Part shown: in pieces, positions 24,115 to 36,290 of the stretch
Numbering within the stretch: position 1 is the stretch's first letter
Layout of the letters: each line of letters begins with the position of its first letter
Source of the DNA: Rhynchospora pubera
Lineage: Eukaryota > Streptophyta > Magnoliopsida > Poales > Cyperaceae
Reading direction: 5' to 3'
Length of the DNA: 64,000 bases
NCBI GenBank assembly: GCA_028095005.1
Contig: CM051460.1
Span: 288,936,653-289,000,652 of the forward strand
Translations under genes and position numbers: made by a program
Notes under the pieces: model-generated
What the model saw: only the letters and a program-made list of their open reading frames with translations
What the model was told of the DNA's origin: nothing
Database searches by the model: none

Positions 24115-24166
24115 GGAAGGGAAGGGAAGGGAAGGGAAGGGAAGAGAAGGGAAGGGGTGGGGGTTT
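24115..24166 (+). repeat. (GGGAA)n repeat immediately upstream of the AP4E start codon
   Basis: Six to seven GGGAA units directly abut the AP4E ATG. In the AP4E transcript sense this is a CCCTT tract in the 5' UTR. On the plus (template) strand there are more than four G-runs of three or more separated by 2-nt loops, which meets the usual G-quadruplex pattern. Confidence 0.85.
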
Positions 24167-24992
24167 AAGTGAGATCTGGATCAGATCAGGAGGAGTCGAG
24201 GTCGAGTAGAGAAAGAGAAAACAAACAGGGGAAGTGCAAGTGCGAATTGGGGTTGTTTGTGTCAGTAAGAGGTCAAGGTAAACCGTAAACATCAAACAAA
24301 GGCTCATTGCAAGTTTGCAACACCACAAGAGGAAATTTTTCATTTTCGTTCATTTTGGGTCGCTAAGAATAAAATTAAGAGAACACGCAGACGTTTTTCA
24401 CTAGGTAATAGGCTAAATTAGGGTACGTTTATAAATTTTGTTTGAAAACAAAACAAACTATTTTAATAAGAATTTGTGTCGTAATTAATTTATTAATATA
24501 GAACTTTTTTATTACTGTGGATGTGAGGATTGTTAAAATGTTTTGCTAAGCACAAATTGTTGTGTGTATTGCATCAGTTTCATATTTTAAGATTTAAACG
24601 AACGATCCGAGTTGTTTAATGTTTTCTTCACATTAAGATGTTGTAAAGTAAAATTATACTTTTTTCAAAATTTTAAATATTTTTTTAATTTAAAAACATG
24701 GTTACTAGAGGGTCCACGAATAATAATCTGATAAAAAAAAATCTAAATTCTGAAAATATGAAAATTAAAAATTATGTATAGTATAAAAATTTTGATTTTC
24801 AAGTTTCAACGATGTTTCAGTACACAGAAGACATTGATCGAGGCAAAACCTAAATCAAAATAACCTCTTGTCTACCACTCTAATCTTATAATTATATATG
24901 TGGTATAACTTGAGGATCGAATCACATGGACAGATTATTCTAACTTAAGGTTTCGACAAATCTAATTTATTTGATTGAAGGGAAAAATGTTG
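24167..24992. other. AP4E promoter side and a decayed foldback MITE
   Basis: The first ~200 bp are the presumed AP4E promoter/5' UTR. At about 24523-24860 the sequence starts 'gaggattgttaaaatg', like the end of the 16461 element. It carries the same T-rich/A-rich inverted core ('ttcaaaattttaaat' against 'aattaaaaattatg') and an 'agagggtccacgaa' centre similar to 'gaagggtccagaat' of that element. Its right terminus is not recognisable. No gene. Confidence 0.45.
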
Positions 24993-25567
24993 GAGTTACA
25001 CTAATGATAGTTTTTCGAAAGATTGATATAATCACAGTTGAGTTACATATTTTGCTCAAAGGTGGTGTTGTAAGTTTTAGAAGGTGTTCTAAATGGAATA
25101 TTACAACCGTTTCCGTCACCAAAGCAAAATACATAGCAACTTGAGAAGCAATAAAAGAAGGTTATTTGGATCGAGTTATTAGTCGAGCTATTATGGTTCT
25201 ATGCATCTCGAACCACAATTTACTCCTAAAGAACCCAATGTTACATTGGAGATTCAAATATGATCTATAACGATATCACTTGATATCACTTGATGATGAT
25301 CAAGAATATGTATAGGAGTATATATATAGGGTCAAACAAATTTGGATAGGTTCGCGAAAACAGCGAACACTCTAGCATGACCTCTACCTTGAGCAGTATA
25401 CGAGATGCAGTTATGCATCCATACGCGGTGGACATATGAGTAACTAGCTTTAAGCGTATTATTTATTTTGAGGTCCAAGACATGTATATATGTAGATATA
25501 TGACATCGTTCTCAATTCTTCGTTGGCTAGAAGTCACTACTGATTGACTCTAGGCCAAGTGGGAGAT
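24993..25567 (+). mobile_element. 3' end of a Ty1/copia internal region (RNase H remnant and polypurine tract)
   Basis: Read on the plus strand with stops and frameshifts, the order of the copia RNase H domain can be followed: Y-x-DxSF, then 'GYVFT..GG' decayed to SYIFCSKVV, 'KAKYIAT*EAIKEGYL' for the usual EAEYIAA.EA.KEA, and the downstream HILRR/ADPLTK-like zone. The 3' end shows the polypurine tract aagtgggaga just before the LTR at 25568. The stretch up to about 25453 is repeated almost identically at 32886-33353, including the same premature stops. Confidence 0.75.
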
Positions 25568-27326
25568 TGTTGGAGTTATGTCCTAGAAGTCAATAATTTA
25601 ATGACTTAAATATTAGTTTATGTTATGAATAATATTTTGTCATTTGTTCCTAGGTTTATTATTGACAGATCATTTAGGTTGAGGATATGAATTGTAGATC
25701 TCTGTGGATCATTCTTTAGAATGACAATAATAAATCTAAACGGTCCATAATCTTGATAATTAACAAGGGACATTAATTATCATATAAGATTAGTATGCAA
25801 GTTAAGTGATGATTAAGTTCTACAAATCATAGGTAAAGAGTTACCGACTTAATTGCATATGTGTATGTTATGGAACATAGCACAGGACTTGACCCAACGA
25901 AATAAATATATGGATTGTGTTATGTGTCATTATTTATTTCGTTATGATTTTGGTTCTAAGTTTGAGATGATTATCTTTTCCACATGAGGATAGGTTCTAT
26001 AAATCTTGTCTACCGCTGATTCCCGTTAAGGGCTGCTATACAGACTTGATTTACGTTCTCTTGAATTGTGCGGGGAAAAGCTAATCATCAAGAAAACCGT
26101 ATGTTCCTCATTAATTCACTTAGTGAGTAACGATATCTGTTTGGGCCCCTTGATGGAGTTGGATCGTATGCGCGCAACTAAGCGATCAACTCTAGATCAA
26201 GAAACGAATAATCTGCAAGAATGACACATTCCTATCTTGGATTATACGATGATATCGTGTGACATAAGAATCAAAATAGAGAAACATATTTATTCTCTTA
26301 TGCAGGATTGAAATATTGTAGCAGTACACTATTTATGCGAATTGGGAATCATAACGTGTTGCTAGATACCGCTTATGATTATTGGAATTAAATAACGATT
26401 TAATTCCATGGCCAACATAGCATAAATCCTCAAAGGGTCACACAAATATGACATTAATCACGCAGTGCATTATTTATTAATTCGCAACAGTAAGTACTGT
26501 GAAATATGACAAGATTGATTAATTAATTATATACCGTTGCGAACCGTTATAATTAATTAAGTCAATGGATCATATAGAAATAAATTAATGCATTAACTAA
26601 TCCTAAAATAATTATTAATGAGTTAATAATTAATTTAGTTCAACACAATTTTAATATAAATGGTTATATTAATTAATTGGGCCGTTATTTGGTAGCAAAT
26701 AGATAACCCAATTAAAGAGCAAATAAATAGAACTTTAATTAATAGAATTAGAGACAAAATTGAGTGGATTAAGTGGCCCATATAGGCCCATTTCGTCGCT
26801 GCCCAATATGGTGGTAGGTGGGATGGCATAGTTGTAATTATGCAAGAGGTCAATTAAGTTTTGTGCTCTATATAAGGACCACTTATGAGAGCCTCCACCT
26901 AGCTTTTCTCTCTCCTCTCATTCCTCCCATGGAGGCCGCCACTTTCATCCTCTCTTTCTCTCTTTTGCTCATGTGTTGAGCTATTTTCTCTCCACTTAAT
27001 CAAGGTTGTTGATTGATGCAAGAGAGAAAACCATAAGGATTAGGCTTGTTCTTTAAGGATGCTAGCACGTACCTTGTAGAACGTGATTAATCCTCCTTGG
27101 TGGACTCGAGGGCGGCTACTAGAGGTGGTGGTGACGGTGGAGAAGGCACGCCATCGATTTCCATGCCTTGGTCGAGCCCCGCGAATACGATTTCGCGGGA
27201 GGTACAAATTTCCACATATCTCTTTGTGTCGAATGAGCTTTTGCACTAGATCTTGTGTTGCTTGTGTTTTAATTGGATTAATTAAGCGTAATTAGTCACA
27301 AAATAAAATTGAGCAGTTTCCTAACA
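25568..27326 (+). mobile_element. copia LTR (LTR-A), 1.76 kb
   Basis: Begins TGTTGGAGTTATG and ends CTAACA, i.e. TG..CA. It is preceded by a polypurine tract and followed directly by a tRNA-Met primer-binding site. Thus it is the 3' LTR of the fragment on its left and the 5' LTR of the internal region on its right. It is similar along most of its length to LTR-B (33862-35625), strongly over the first ~1.15 kb and less in the last third. A TATA-like box TATATAA sits at 26869-26875, upstream of a CT-rich leader. Confidence 0.85.
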
Positions 27327-30300
27327 GTGGTATCAGAGCACATGGTCGTACTTAAGCTATTTTGACACTTAATTAAGAGAAATTGGCTAATTAACGGATT
27401 AGTAGAGATGATGTGTTTGTTCGCTGTCTGGAAATGGTATTTTCTGTGTTGTTTTGCGTTTTTCGCTGTGATATGTTCTCTGGAAGATCTTTTCATCTAC
27501 ATGAAAGTTGTAGATCTGTGGATTGTGATTCTTTTGGCTTTAGATTCACATTTTCTGAAATTGTATGGATTTAGTGTGAATAAAACGGCGACAGTGCGCA
27601 GAACCAGTTTCTGCTCGTACTGTCCTGTTTGAATGGCTTGAAAGATTTATATTTTGAATATAAGTACCAGTGTTCTATGGCTAGAATTAAAGAGGACTTG
27701 AAGCTCTTTCTGAGAATGTGTAAATTGTTGCATGACTCGGATTAATTTGTGGGTTTTCAAGTATGAAAATGAAGATTTTGTCAGATCCAGTTTATGGAAC
27801 AAATCGATTGTTCTAATAAACTGTACCAACTGAGAACTCCTTTAAAAATTCTGTTTAAATGGAGTTGTTATATGTTGAGTTAGGATTCCAGGAAAATTGA
27901 TTTCATATTTTTTCATGGAAGTTTGGACCTTCAACTAGGTTAAAACATTTCGATCGACAGTCTGTTCCAGTACAGAATTTGTTGATTGTTTAGTTTGTAA
28001 CTCGATTTTTTTAAACTGAACTTGGTTGTTTTCTTTTCATGGAGGATTAGCCTATAGTCTAAACTAGTTTTTCTATGTATATTGTATATATAAAAACTGG
28101 ATAGAAGGTGGTCTAACAGACCAAATGGTTGAGAGGATAAGCTGAAAATCTCATAACGGTGTTTCGTGCACTTGTAAGAGATTTGTCTTTTTTGATTCTC
28201 CCAGTTGGTTTAAGATCTCTTCTTTAAATTTTTACTGGTAATCACAATTATGATAAGGAGCTTAAGTAATTTATTTGAGAATTTTTGGAGACCAAAAACT
28301 ATTGATTTTGTTGGATTCCATTAGTTACGTTTTTTTGTTAAATTACTGTTTTTCTAAGTATTCAAACTAGTTGAAAACAATTAGAAAACTCCTTGTTTGA
28401 TCTCTTTTCAGTTATGGGATGTTGAAAGAACTTTCAAAATGAATTTAAACAAGGTTGGTTGTTTAAAATTGAGAATTTATGCACGGAATATACTTATGGC
28501 AAACAATATGCAAAGATGCTTGAAAATCGTTAATTGGAAACAAAGTGCTTGTATGTGCTAACTTTGTTTTGTAGGTGGAAAGTGAGTTTAGTATGGCTCA
28601 TGACTCAATGCCTTGTGGTTGTAAATTGAATGCATGTGTGGATGTTTGTAATGCGGCCTTTGGTGCCATTAATTAATTAATTCGTTGATTAATTTTTTAT
28701 GTAACTTGTGTGGCTTGCATGCCCCTAAGACTAGGATGGGAATAGGATATTTTCACATGTATTTTTGTTCCTTTATTTTATATAGGATTTAGATCCGTAT
28801 AGAATTTAGTGGGAGGGACAAGGATTAGATTAGTTTTGCTTCATGGACTATGTGGCGAAACTAATGCAAGCGGGAGCCATACGAACCCACAACTATGGAT
28901 GAGATGCTTATGTGTGATTGCTTGTGATTGCTATGAATTGTCATAGGCTAGGTATGGGTGTATGCTTACATGACCACCAAACAAGTGTCACTTAATTGAT
29001 TGTCCCAAACAAAACACGATTAAGTTAAATCGCCCTCCTTCTCTCTATCCCCTTCTACGTGGTATGATCGTTCATTGATGCATTCTCGCCGACGCGGGAC
29101 ATCGTGTTCCATCATCCGTGTCGGGGTGTAAATCGGATTTACTAGGAGCAAATAGAGAAAGGTTACTTAACGATGTTTTCTAATCGGATTGGACATCGGG
29201 GCAAAGTTTGTGGATGTACATGAGATATTTCACAAACCAAGAATCATATGGAATGATTGGTTGGAGAACCTACCATATCTAGTTGTTTTGGTGTCACGCC
29301 GACGCTAGCACCATCTCAACGAAAATAGGGATCTTGGAAAACCTACTATACTAAGTAAATGTAGTGGGAGTTTTATTTGTTATAAATAAAACAATTGCAT
29401 AAACTAAATGACCGTAAATTGATTTTGTTATAGATGTTAAAATTGTTAATTTTGTTGCGATCAATCTTTGAAAATTAACAAACTCGTTTCTAAAAGTATT
29501 CACTTAAAGAAGTAATACCGATTCCTAAGACACGATCTTAGTGAAGAGAAACTTGAGTATGTCAATTCCCAAAACTTTCCTCAAACTACCCGAACGTAGC
29601 ATCGCGATGATTGATTGACTTTTGGCGAAAAGTTATTCAATAAAGCGTATGGCTAATATCCTCATTTGAAATTTCTAGGCCTTTGAATTAGAGAATTCAT
29701 ATGGACTAGATTTAACTCGTACGCTCTCATCCACTTACTCAAGAAAGTGTTCTTGGAGAAAGTAGATATTAACTCCATCATTTATGATCGAGTATATAGA
29801 GTATGAGTTGACAAAGAGATTCTTCTTTTATAAAAGGATACATGAACGTTTCATTGGCTTACAAATCGAAAGATTTAGCTAATTGATAACTAGAGATATT
29901 AATCTCCGATATCAAGGATTGTTGATATTGTCATACGATCTCTTTGGAATTAAAAAGGATATAATGTTACCTTCTTCGCACACTTGTTAATGCAAAAAGG
30001 TAATTGGTTAAGTATTCAAGAAATACTTCACCAAGATATGAGTTGAAATTTCGAGACCCTCGATTGTGATTATGTATCACATGAGTTATTTCATTTGCCA
30101 TTTATTGGAGGCATTTGAAATGTTGTCTGAAATACCATGATTGTAATGTTCTAATCCTAAGAAGTATTTGTCGTTCAAATTATCTCACTATCTCTAATTC
30201 ACACTAGTAACTTGATACTAATTCATATGCTCGCATTTAACGAAATGTGTTGACAATGAAGAATAAGAGAATGTTCGAGAGATATAAAGTAAACTCCGTA

Positions 30301-33300
30301 TATTAAATGACTTGTTCGTTTAAGTCATTACCATTGAATACGTAGAGTTATCTTTATTAAGAGTTTGTTTAGGAATTGAAGGTTGCATACCTTAATTCTA
30401 AAACCTCTCAAAAATATCTCCATTTCATATTCAATGATGGATGATTATGTTTTGTAAAAGACAAGATCTTTTATTATGGATTTGTTTATATGATTTCATG
30501 CATCTTGATTGAATTTGTTTGAAATAGATAAACAATTTTTGAATGACAAATAGAATGCGTAAGACTTGACATAAAGTATTTGACTTTCATGCTATATATG
30601 ACCGCTTAGTCACATACATAAACGAGAATCGCATTACGAGAGTCTCCGTAACGTAGAGCTCGTAATTTAATTCGATTTCAAATCGATTGATATGCGAATC
30701 ACGTTTGTTAAATGACAAAAGCGCCTTTAACCTACAAAGGTTTAAGGACAAGTGACTTGATTAGGACTTATACATATCGATGTATAAAGACCAATAAGTA
30801 CTTGTGCAATGAAAGGTTGTTGATACTTTACTACTTAACTAACGATCATTGTAGATATTAACATATCTATTTGATAATGTATAAGTATGAACCTTTTGAC
30901 TAGTTCAAAGGAGTTCAAGAGTGAAGTTTAAAAGACCGTTCAAGAAAAATGGAAGTCTTACAATTAATTGTGGTAAATAAGTAGTTAAGTCATATGATTT
31001 GAAATATTATCTAAAGAGTATAAAAGTAGTTTCACAACTCGCTCCATGAGGAATAATATGTCCAAAAATGGAGGTATCGAACAATATTTTGTATAGTTCG
31101 ATCGGTAATAAATCAAATGGACTTATTCGACTCGTATTTGGGAATTATGTTTGAGGACAATATTGTTTACACTGAATAATGTTCCATCAAAGTCTATTGA
31201 AGAAGATATCTTACGAGATTTTGATCTCTAAGTATAATACTTCTCAAGATTTGGTGTTGAGAAGCTTATTTCAAGTATTGTCGACTTGTAAGTTTAAACC
31301 AAATAAGACACTATAAGTTTGTAGGATATCTTAACTTAACCGAAAGGTACTACTTCTACAAACATGATAAGAACAAAGTAGTTGTTGTTAATCATAACGT
31401 AATCTTGTAGAATGATATTCTCAAGAAGAAGTAGTGGGAGTAAAGTGAGCATTAAAGGAGTTTATGCGTCACTACAAGAAGTACTTTTATAGGAAACTTG
31501 TCACTCCATACATAGTACTTAGTGGGAGTTGAGCGGAACTTCATTCACAAGTTGTTTTGAAAGAAGTTTGATAGTACGCTCCTTCCAATGAGCACTCAAC
31601 CATCTCACGAGTTGATGATGTTCGAGAAACTCATGTAATATATGAGGAGTCAAGAACTCGTTCAACAAATCGTTGTAGAAGAAGTTCATGAACCTCAAGT
31701 ACCAATCCTACAAAATATCAACGAGAGTTGATTGCCTAAGTCGTTTGGTGCATTGGCTTCACGACATTCTCAAACTTAGCATATGAGAATCCGTTGATAA
31801 ACAAGGAAATGATGGAACGATCCGATTCCACATATATGGTTTGAATTCATATGATCTTTAAATAAAATCCATGTATTACAACAAGGTATAGACCTTAGTT
31901 GATGTTCATGAAGGAGCAATCCATCAAGAACGTTTAGATCTTTAAAAATAAAGATTAACATGGATAACAAATCGACTATGTACAAAGTGCGGCTTCTCGC
32001 TTGTAGCTATGTCTAAGTCGATGGCAATTTGACTATGTACAAAGCACAGTTTTTCGCTTGTGGCTATGTATAAGTCAATGAAGATCATTCTGGCAATAGT
32101 TGTATTTCATATATGTTGATATATGGAAAGACACATAAAACCGTCTTCTTCGAATGAATGAAGGAAGATGTTGTGCATTTGACACAAATCGAGGTTTTAT
32201 TTAATGTATTGCTAAAAACATACGCATACTTCAAGGATCCATTAATGGATTAAAGCAAGTGTTGTGGAGATCAGAACAAAGTTTTGACAAGGAAGTCAAG
32301 GAGTTGAACTTCGTCAAAAGTATCTTGTATAAACAAGATATTCAGTGGGAGCATAATTGTATTACTTGTATTGTTCAAAATAATAATTCATTAATTGGGA
32401 ATAACATTAAAAAAATGAATATTGTCAAGATCTCTTTGGAGAATACTTCCTCAAATGAGAACTTGGGCGAAATCACCTAATCCTAGGAAACAAAATCTAT
32501 AAAGATAGATTATGATGGATGTTAGGTTTGAGCAAATGTGCATATATTGACGAAGTGTTCTAGAAACACGAAAGTTACACTCCAAGAAAGGATGTCTAAC
32601 TATACGTCACATGGCATGACTTGAGTATTTAACTCGGTTTATTGCAACTCAATTCGAGAAAGTGCATGAAATAGTTCAAGCATTCTTTCATTGTGAGTTT
32701 CGTTTTGTACGCCATATTTGTGCATATGCCCCAATGTGTAGTATCCAAAAGATATGACAAACAGTTGTCAAATGGATACAAGAGAGACACATTTGGATGA
32801 TAGTCAAGGATATCCTCGAGTACCTTATGAGAAAGAGTGATACAATGTTTCATCTTTTGAGATGAAAGAAATCTCGTGTAAACTAATTACACTAATGATA
32901 GTTTTTCGAAAGATTGATATAATCACAGTTGAGTTACATATTTTGCTCAAAGGTGGTGTTGTAAGTTTTAGAAGGTGTTCTAAATGGAATATTACAACCG
33001 TTTCCGTCACCAAAGCAAAATACATAGCAACTTGAGAAGCAATAAAAGAAGGTTATTTGGATCGAGTTATTAGTCCAGCTATTATGGTTCTATGCATCTC
33101 GAACCACAATTTACTCCTAAAGAACCCAATGTTACATTGGAGATTCAAATATGATCTATAACGATATCACTTGATATCACTTGATGATGATCAAGAATAT
33201 GTATAGGAGTATATATATATAGGGTCAAACAAACTTGGATAGGTTCGCGAACACAGCGAACACTCTAGCATGACCTCTACCTTGAGCAGTATACGAGATG

Positions 33301-33353
33301 CAGTTATGCATCCATACGTGGTGGACGTATGAGTAACTAGCTTTAAGCGTATT
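27327..33353 (+). mobile_element. Decayed Ty1/copia internal region (gag-pol remnants), lacking a 3' LTR
   Basis: It starts with the primer-binding site TGGTATCAGAGC at 27328-27339, complementary to initiator tRNA-Met. The pol order is integrase, then RT, then RNase H, diagnostic of Ty1/copia. Around 31090-31430 the integrase C-terminal zone is visible (NNVPSKSIEE, FVGYLNLTERYYFY..DKNKVVVVN). RT pieces are at about 31880-32640, with the copia RT words corresponding to 'ARLVAKGY', 'INGLKQ' followed by 'SFDKEVKELNFVKS', then 'ILGNKIYKDRL' and 'GLSKCAYIDEV'. RNase H is at 32886-33353. All are riddled with stops and frameshifts. The 27.4-31 kb part (leader, gag, protease) is not recognisable to me. 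The element stops at 33353 inside RNase H and runs into AT-rich repeat. Confidence 0.75.
27328..27339 (+). promoter_or_regulatory. Retrotransposon primer-binding site (initiator tRNA-Met)
   Basis: TGGTATCAGAGC, one base after the LTR-A end, is the standard plant LTR-retrotransposon site complementary to the 3' end of initiator tRNA-Met. Confidence 0.9.
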
Positions 33354-33773
33354 AATTGTTATCTATTATTAATTATTAAGTTCTAATTATTATTAATTAT
33401 TAGTTACTAATTATTATTAATCCTCATTAATTATTAATAAATAATTGATATTACAATAACTATTATTAATTATTATAAATGCCATAATTATTAATTAATT
33501 ATTATTATTTATTTTGAATTATTTATTATTAATTACTTAAATAATTATTATATTAATTGTTAACTATTATTAATTACTAATTATTATTTAAATTTATATA
33601 ATTATTTTTACACTAACTATTATGAATTATTAATTATTATAAATATTACCATAATTATTAATTAATTAATTATTATTATTTTGAATTATTAATTATTTTA
33701 ATTATTATTATTATTATTATTATATTAATTATTATCTATTATTAATTATTAAGCACTAATTATTAGTTACTAA
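33354..33773. repeat. AT-rich (TTAATTA-type) tandem repeat, left part
   Basis: Almost only A and T, built of 'attattaattattaa' words. A longer imperfect unit of about 250-300 bp recurs inside it ('ctattattaattattaag', 'ttagttactaat', 'tattttgaatta'). It resumes at 35879 after the Helitron. Confidence 0.8.
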
Positions 33774-35878
33774 TCCTTACTACTTATAAAGGCACTTAGA
33801 GAAAGGGTTAAACATTTCATATATAAAGGAGTAAACATGTTAGATAAAAGGGTGTAAATAATGTTAGAGTTATGTCCTAGAAGTCAATAATTTAATGACT
33901 TAATTATTAGTTTATGTATGGGATGATATTTTATCATCTGTTCCTAGGTTTATTATTGACAGATTATTCAGGTTGAGGATCTGAATAGTAGATCTCTGTG
34001 GATCATTCTTTAGAATGACAATAATAAATCTAAACGGTCCATAATCTTGATAATTAACAAGGAACATTAATTATCTTATAAGATTAGTATGCAAGTTAAG
34101 TGATGATTAAGTTCTACTAATCATAGGTAAAGAGTTATCAACTTAATTGCATATGTGTATGTTATGGAACATAGCACAGGACTTGACCCATCGAAATAAA
34201 CATATGGATTGTGTTATGTGTCATTGTTTATTTCGTTATGATTTTGGTTCTAAGTTTGAGATGTTTATCTTTTCCACATGAGGATAGGTTCAATAAATAC
34301 TGTCTACCGTTGATTCTCGATAAGGGCTGCTATACGGACTTTATTTATGTTCTCTTGAATTGTGCGGGGAAATGTTAATCATCAAGAAAATCGTATGTCC
34401 CTCATTAATTCACTTAGTGAGTGACGATATCTGTTTGGGCCCCTTGATGGAGATAGATTGTTTGCATGCAACTTTATACAATTATCTCTAGATCAAGAAA
34501 CGTATAATCTGCAAGAATGACACATTCCTATCTTGGATTATACAATGATATCGTGTGACATAAGAATCAAAATAGAGAAACTAATTATTCTCTTATGCAG
34601 GATTGAAATATTGTAGCAGTACACTATTTATGCGAATTGGGAGTCATAACGTGTTGCTAGATACCGCTTATGATTATTGGAATTAAATAACGATTTAATT
34701 TCATGGCCAACATAGCATAAATCCTCAAAGGGTCACACATAATAAGGTGTTTAACCACACGTGCATTAATTATTTATTTGCAACAATTGGTTTTGCAAAA
34801 TATGATAAGTTGATTAATTAATCGTATGCCGTTATGGACTGTTATGATTAATTAAGTCAAATAGATCATATAGAAATAATTTAATGCATTGACTAATTCC
34901 ATATTAATTATTAAATAGTTAATAATTAATTATAATCAACACATTTAATTATTTGAGCTAATTGGGCTTTAAATTAATTGGTTAATTTAATGTTCAATGG
35001 AAGGTGCAATTAAATGGAAGAGTATTGGGCTCAACTTAACTTGAGGCCCAACCCATATATGGAGTAGGTAGGTGCGGCTAGGTTAAGGGACAATTTTGTC
35101 CATGTAATTTTGGATGAGAGCTAGGTTGAGTGGCATATATAAATGGGTGTTCTTTGGGAGCAAACACTAGCCTCCACACTACCTCTCTCTCTCCTCTTCC
35201 CTTGGCCGAACCTCACAAAAGGAGAAGAATAATTTCAGATTTTTCTATCCCTTTTCTCTCTTCTATACACCACCTAGCTCATGTGTTGAGCAAGCTTTCC
35301 ACCTAAAAATTAATTGGAGAATTAACTAGAAGAGGGGAAGCTTAGGAATTAGTTTCTTTCTCCTAATTACTAGCATAATTAGTTGAGAAGGTGGTTAATT
35401 CCTTAGTGGACTCGAGGCGTGCGATTAGGAGGTGCTTGGAGAGCTCGCCACCGACACCAAAGCCGTTGGAACGATCCTCTTGGTTGTGATACCAAGAGAG
35501 GTATATTTCCAACCCTTTTCTCTTGTGTTGAATGGCTTTTGTGCTAGATCTTTGTGTGTGCTTTGTTCAATTGGTTAATTAGTTGGTAATTAACATAAAA
35601 ATGAAAATTAGCACACTTTCTAACAAATAATACTTATATCAATTATAGACCATTGATTTGTGTAATTTGATATGATCAGTGGTCTAGATCAAGGGTTAGA
35701 CTTTTTATTAAAAAAGATAAAGTTACTACCAAATTAGCTATTTATTAAAAAAGAAAGACTAAATTATTAATTTTATGGTATCTTTAATGTCTAACATATA
35801 AAATTCTATATGAAACAAAAGTTAATATCAATATTTTATTTTCTTATTTGCCCATGTATTGAGGGCATCTTTTGCTAG
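33774..35878 (+). mobile_element. Small non-autonomous Helitron split by a copia solo LTR
   Basis: The 5' end TCCTTACTACTTATAAAGGC has the Helitron TC start. The 3' end has a hairpin GCCC..GGGC (35850-35853 with 35863-35866) followed by atcttttg and CTAG (35875-35878). The insertion is between A and T without duplication. The flanks 'ttagttactaa' and 'tattattaatcctcatt' join into a string that occurs uninterrupted inside the left AT-rich repeat, showing the pre-insertion site. Without the LTR and one copy of its TSD the Helitron is about 336 bp. A relative lies at 50860-51233. No coding capacity. Confidence 0.75.
33862..35625 (+). mobile_element. copia solo LTR (LTR-B) with 5-bp TSD
   Basis: Starts TGTTAGAGTT and ends TTTCTAACA, with the perfect 5-bp duplication AATAA on both sides (33857-33861 and 35626-35630). 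There is no primer-binding site after it and no polypurine tract before it, so it is a solo LTR left by LTR-LTR recombination. It is the same family as LTR-A. TATA-like TATATAAA at 35136-35143. Confidence 0.85.
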
Positions 35879-36290
35879 TTATTATTAATCCTCATTAATT
35901 ATTAATAAATAACTTATTACAATAACTATTGTTAATTAATTATAAATATTACAATAATTATTAATTAATATTAATTATTATTTATTTTGAATTATTAATT
36001 ATTAATTACTTTAATTATTATAATAATTTTTAACTATTATTAATTATTAATTCCTAATTCTTATTAATTATTAGTTACTAATTATTATAAGTCATCATTA
36101 ATCATTAAATTATTAGTTATAATTGATTATTAATTATTAATTACTATTAATTATTGTTAACTAATAATTATTATTATTACTTATTAAATATTATCAATTT
36201 ACAATAATTTATTATTGATTATTAAATATTAAATATTATTATTTATTACTTTTTTAAGTATTAATTATCATTATTAATACATGATTAACG
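35879..36290. repeat. AT-rich (TTAATTA-type) tandem repeat, right part
   Basis: Continuation of the repeat at 33354-33773; 'attattaatcctcattaatt' and 'ttgaattattaattatt' occur in both parts. It was interrupted by the Helitron. Confidence 0.75.

Noticed and set aside
23770..24168. 132-aa frame on the plus strand
   Set aside because: Antisense of AP4E exon 1, which is clearly the coding strand by family similarity.
27327..31000. Possible gag/protease coding region of the copia element
   Set aside because: The position is right but I could not recognise any gag zinc-knuckle or protease motif in the decayed sequence, so no separate gag feature is called.
33863..35625. LTR-B as the 3' LTR of the internal region at 27327
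   Set aside because: It has its own AATAA duplication, lies inside a Helitron, and the internal region ends at 33353 without a polypurine tract; it is a separate solo LTR.
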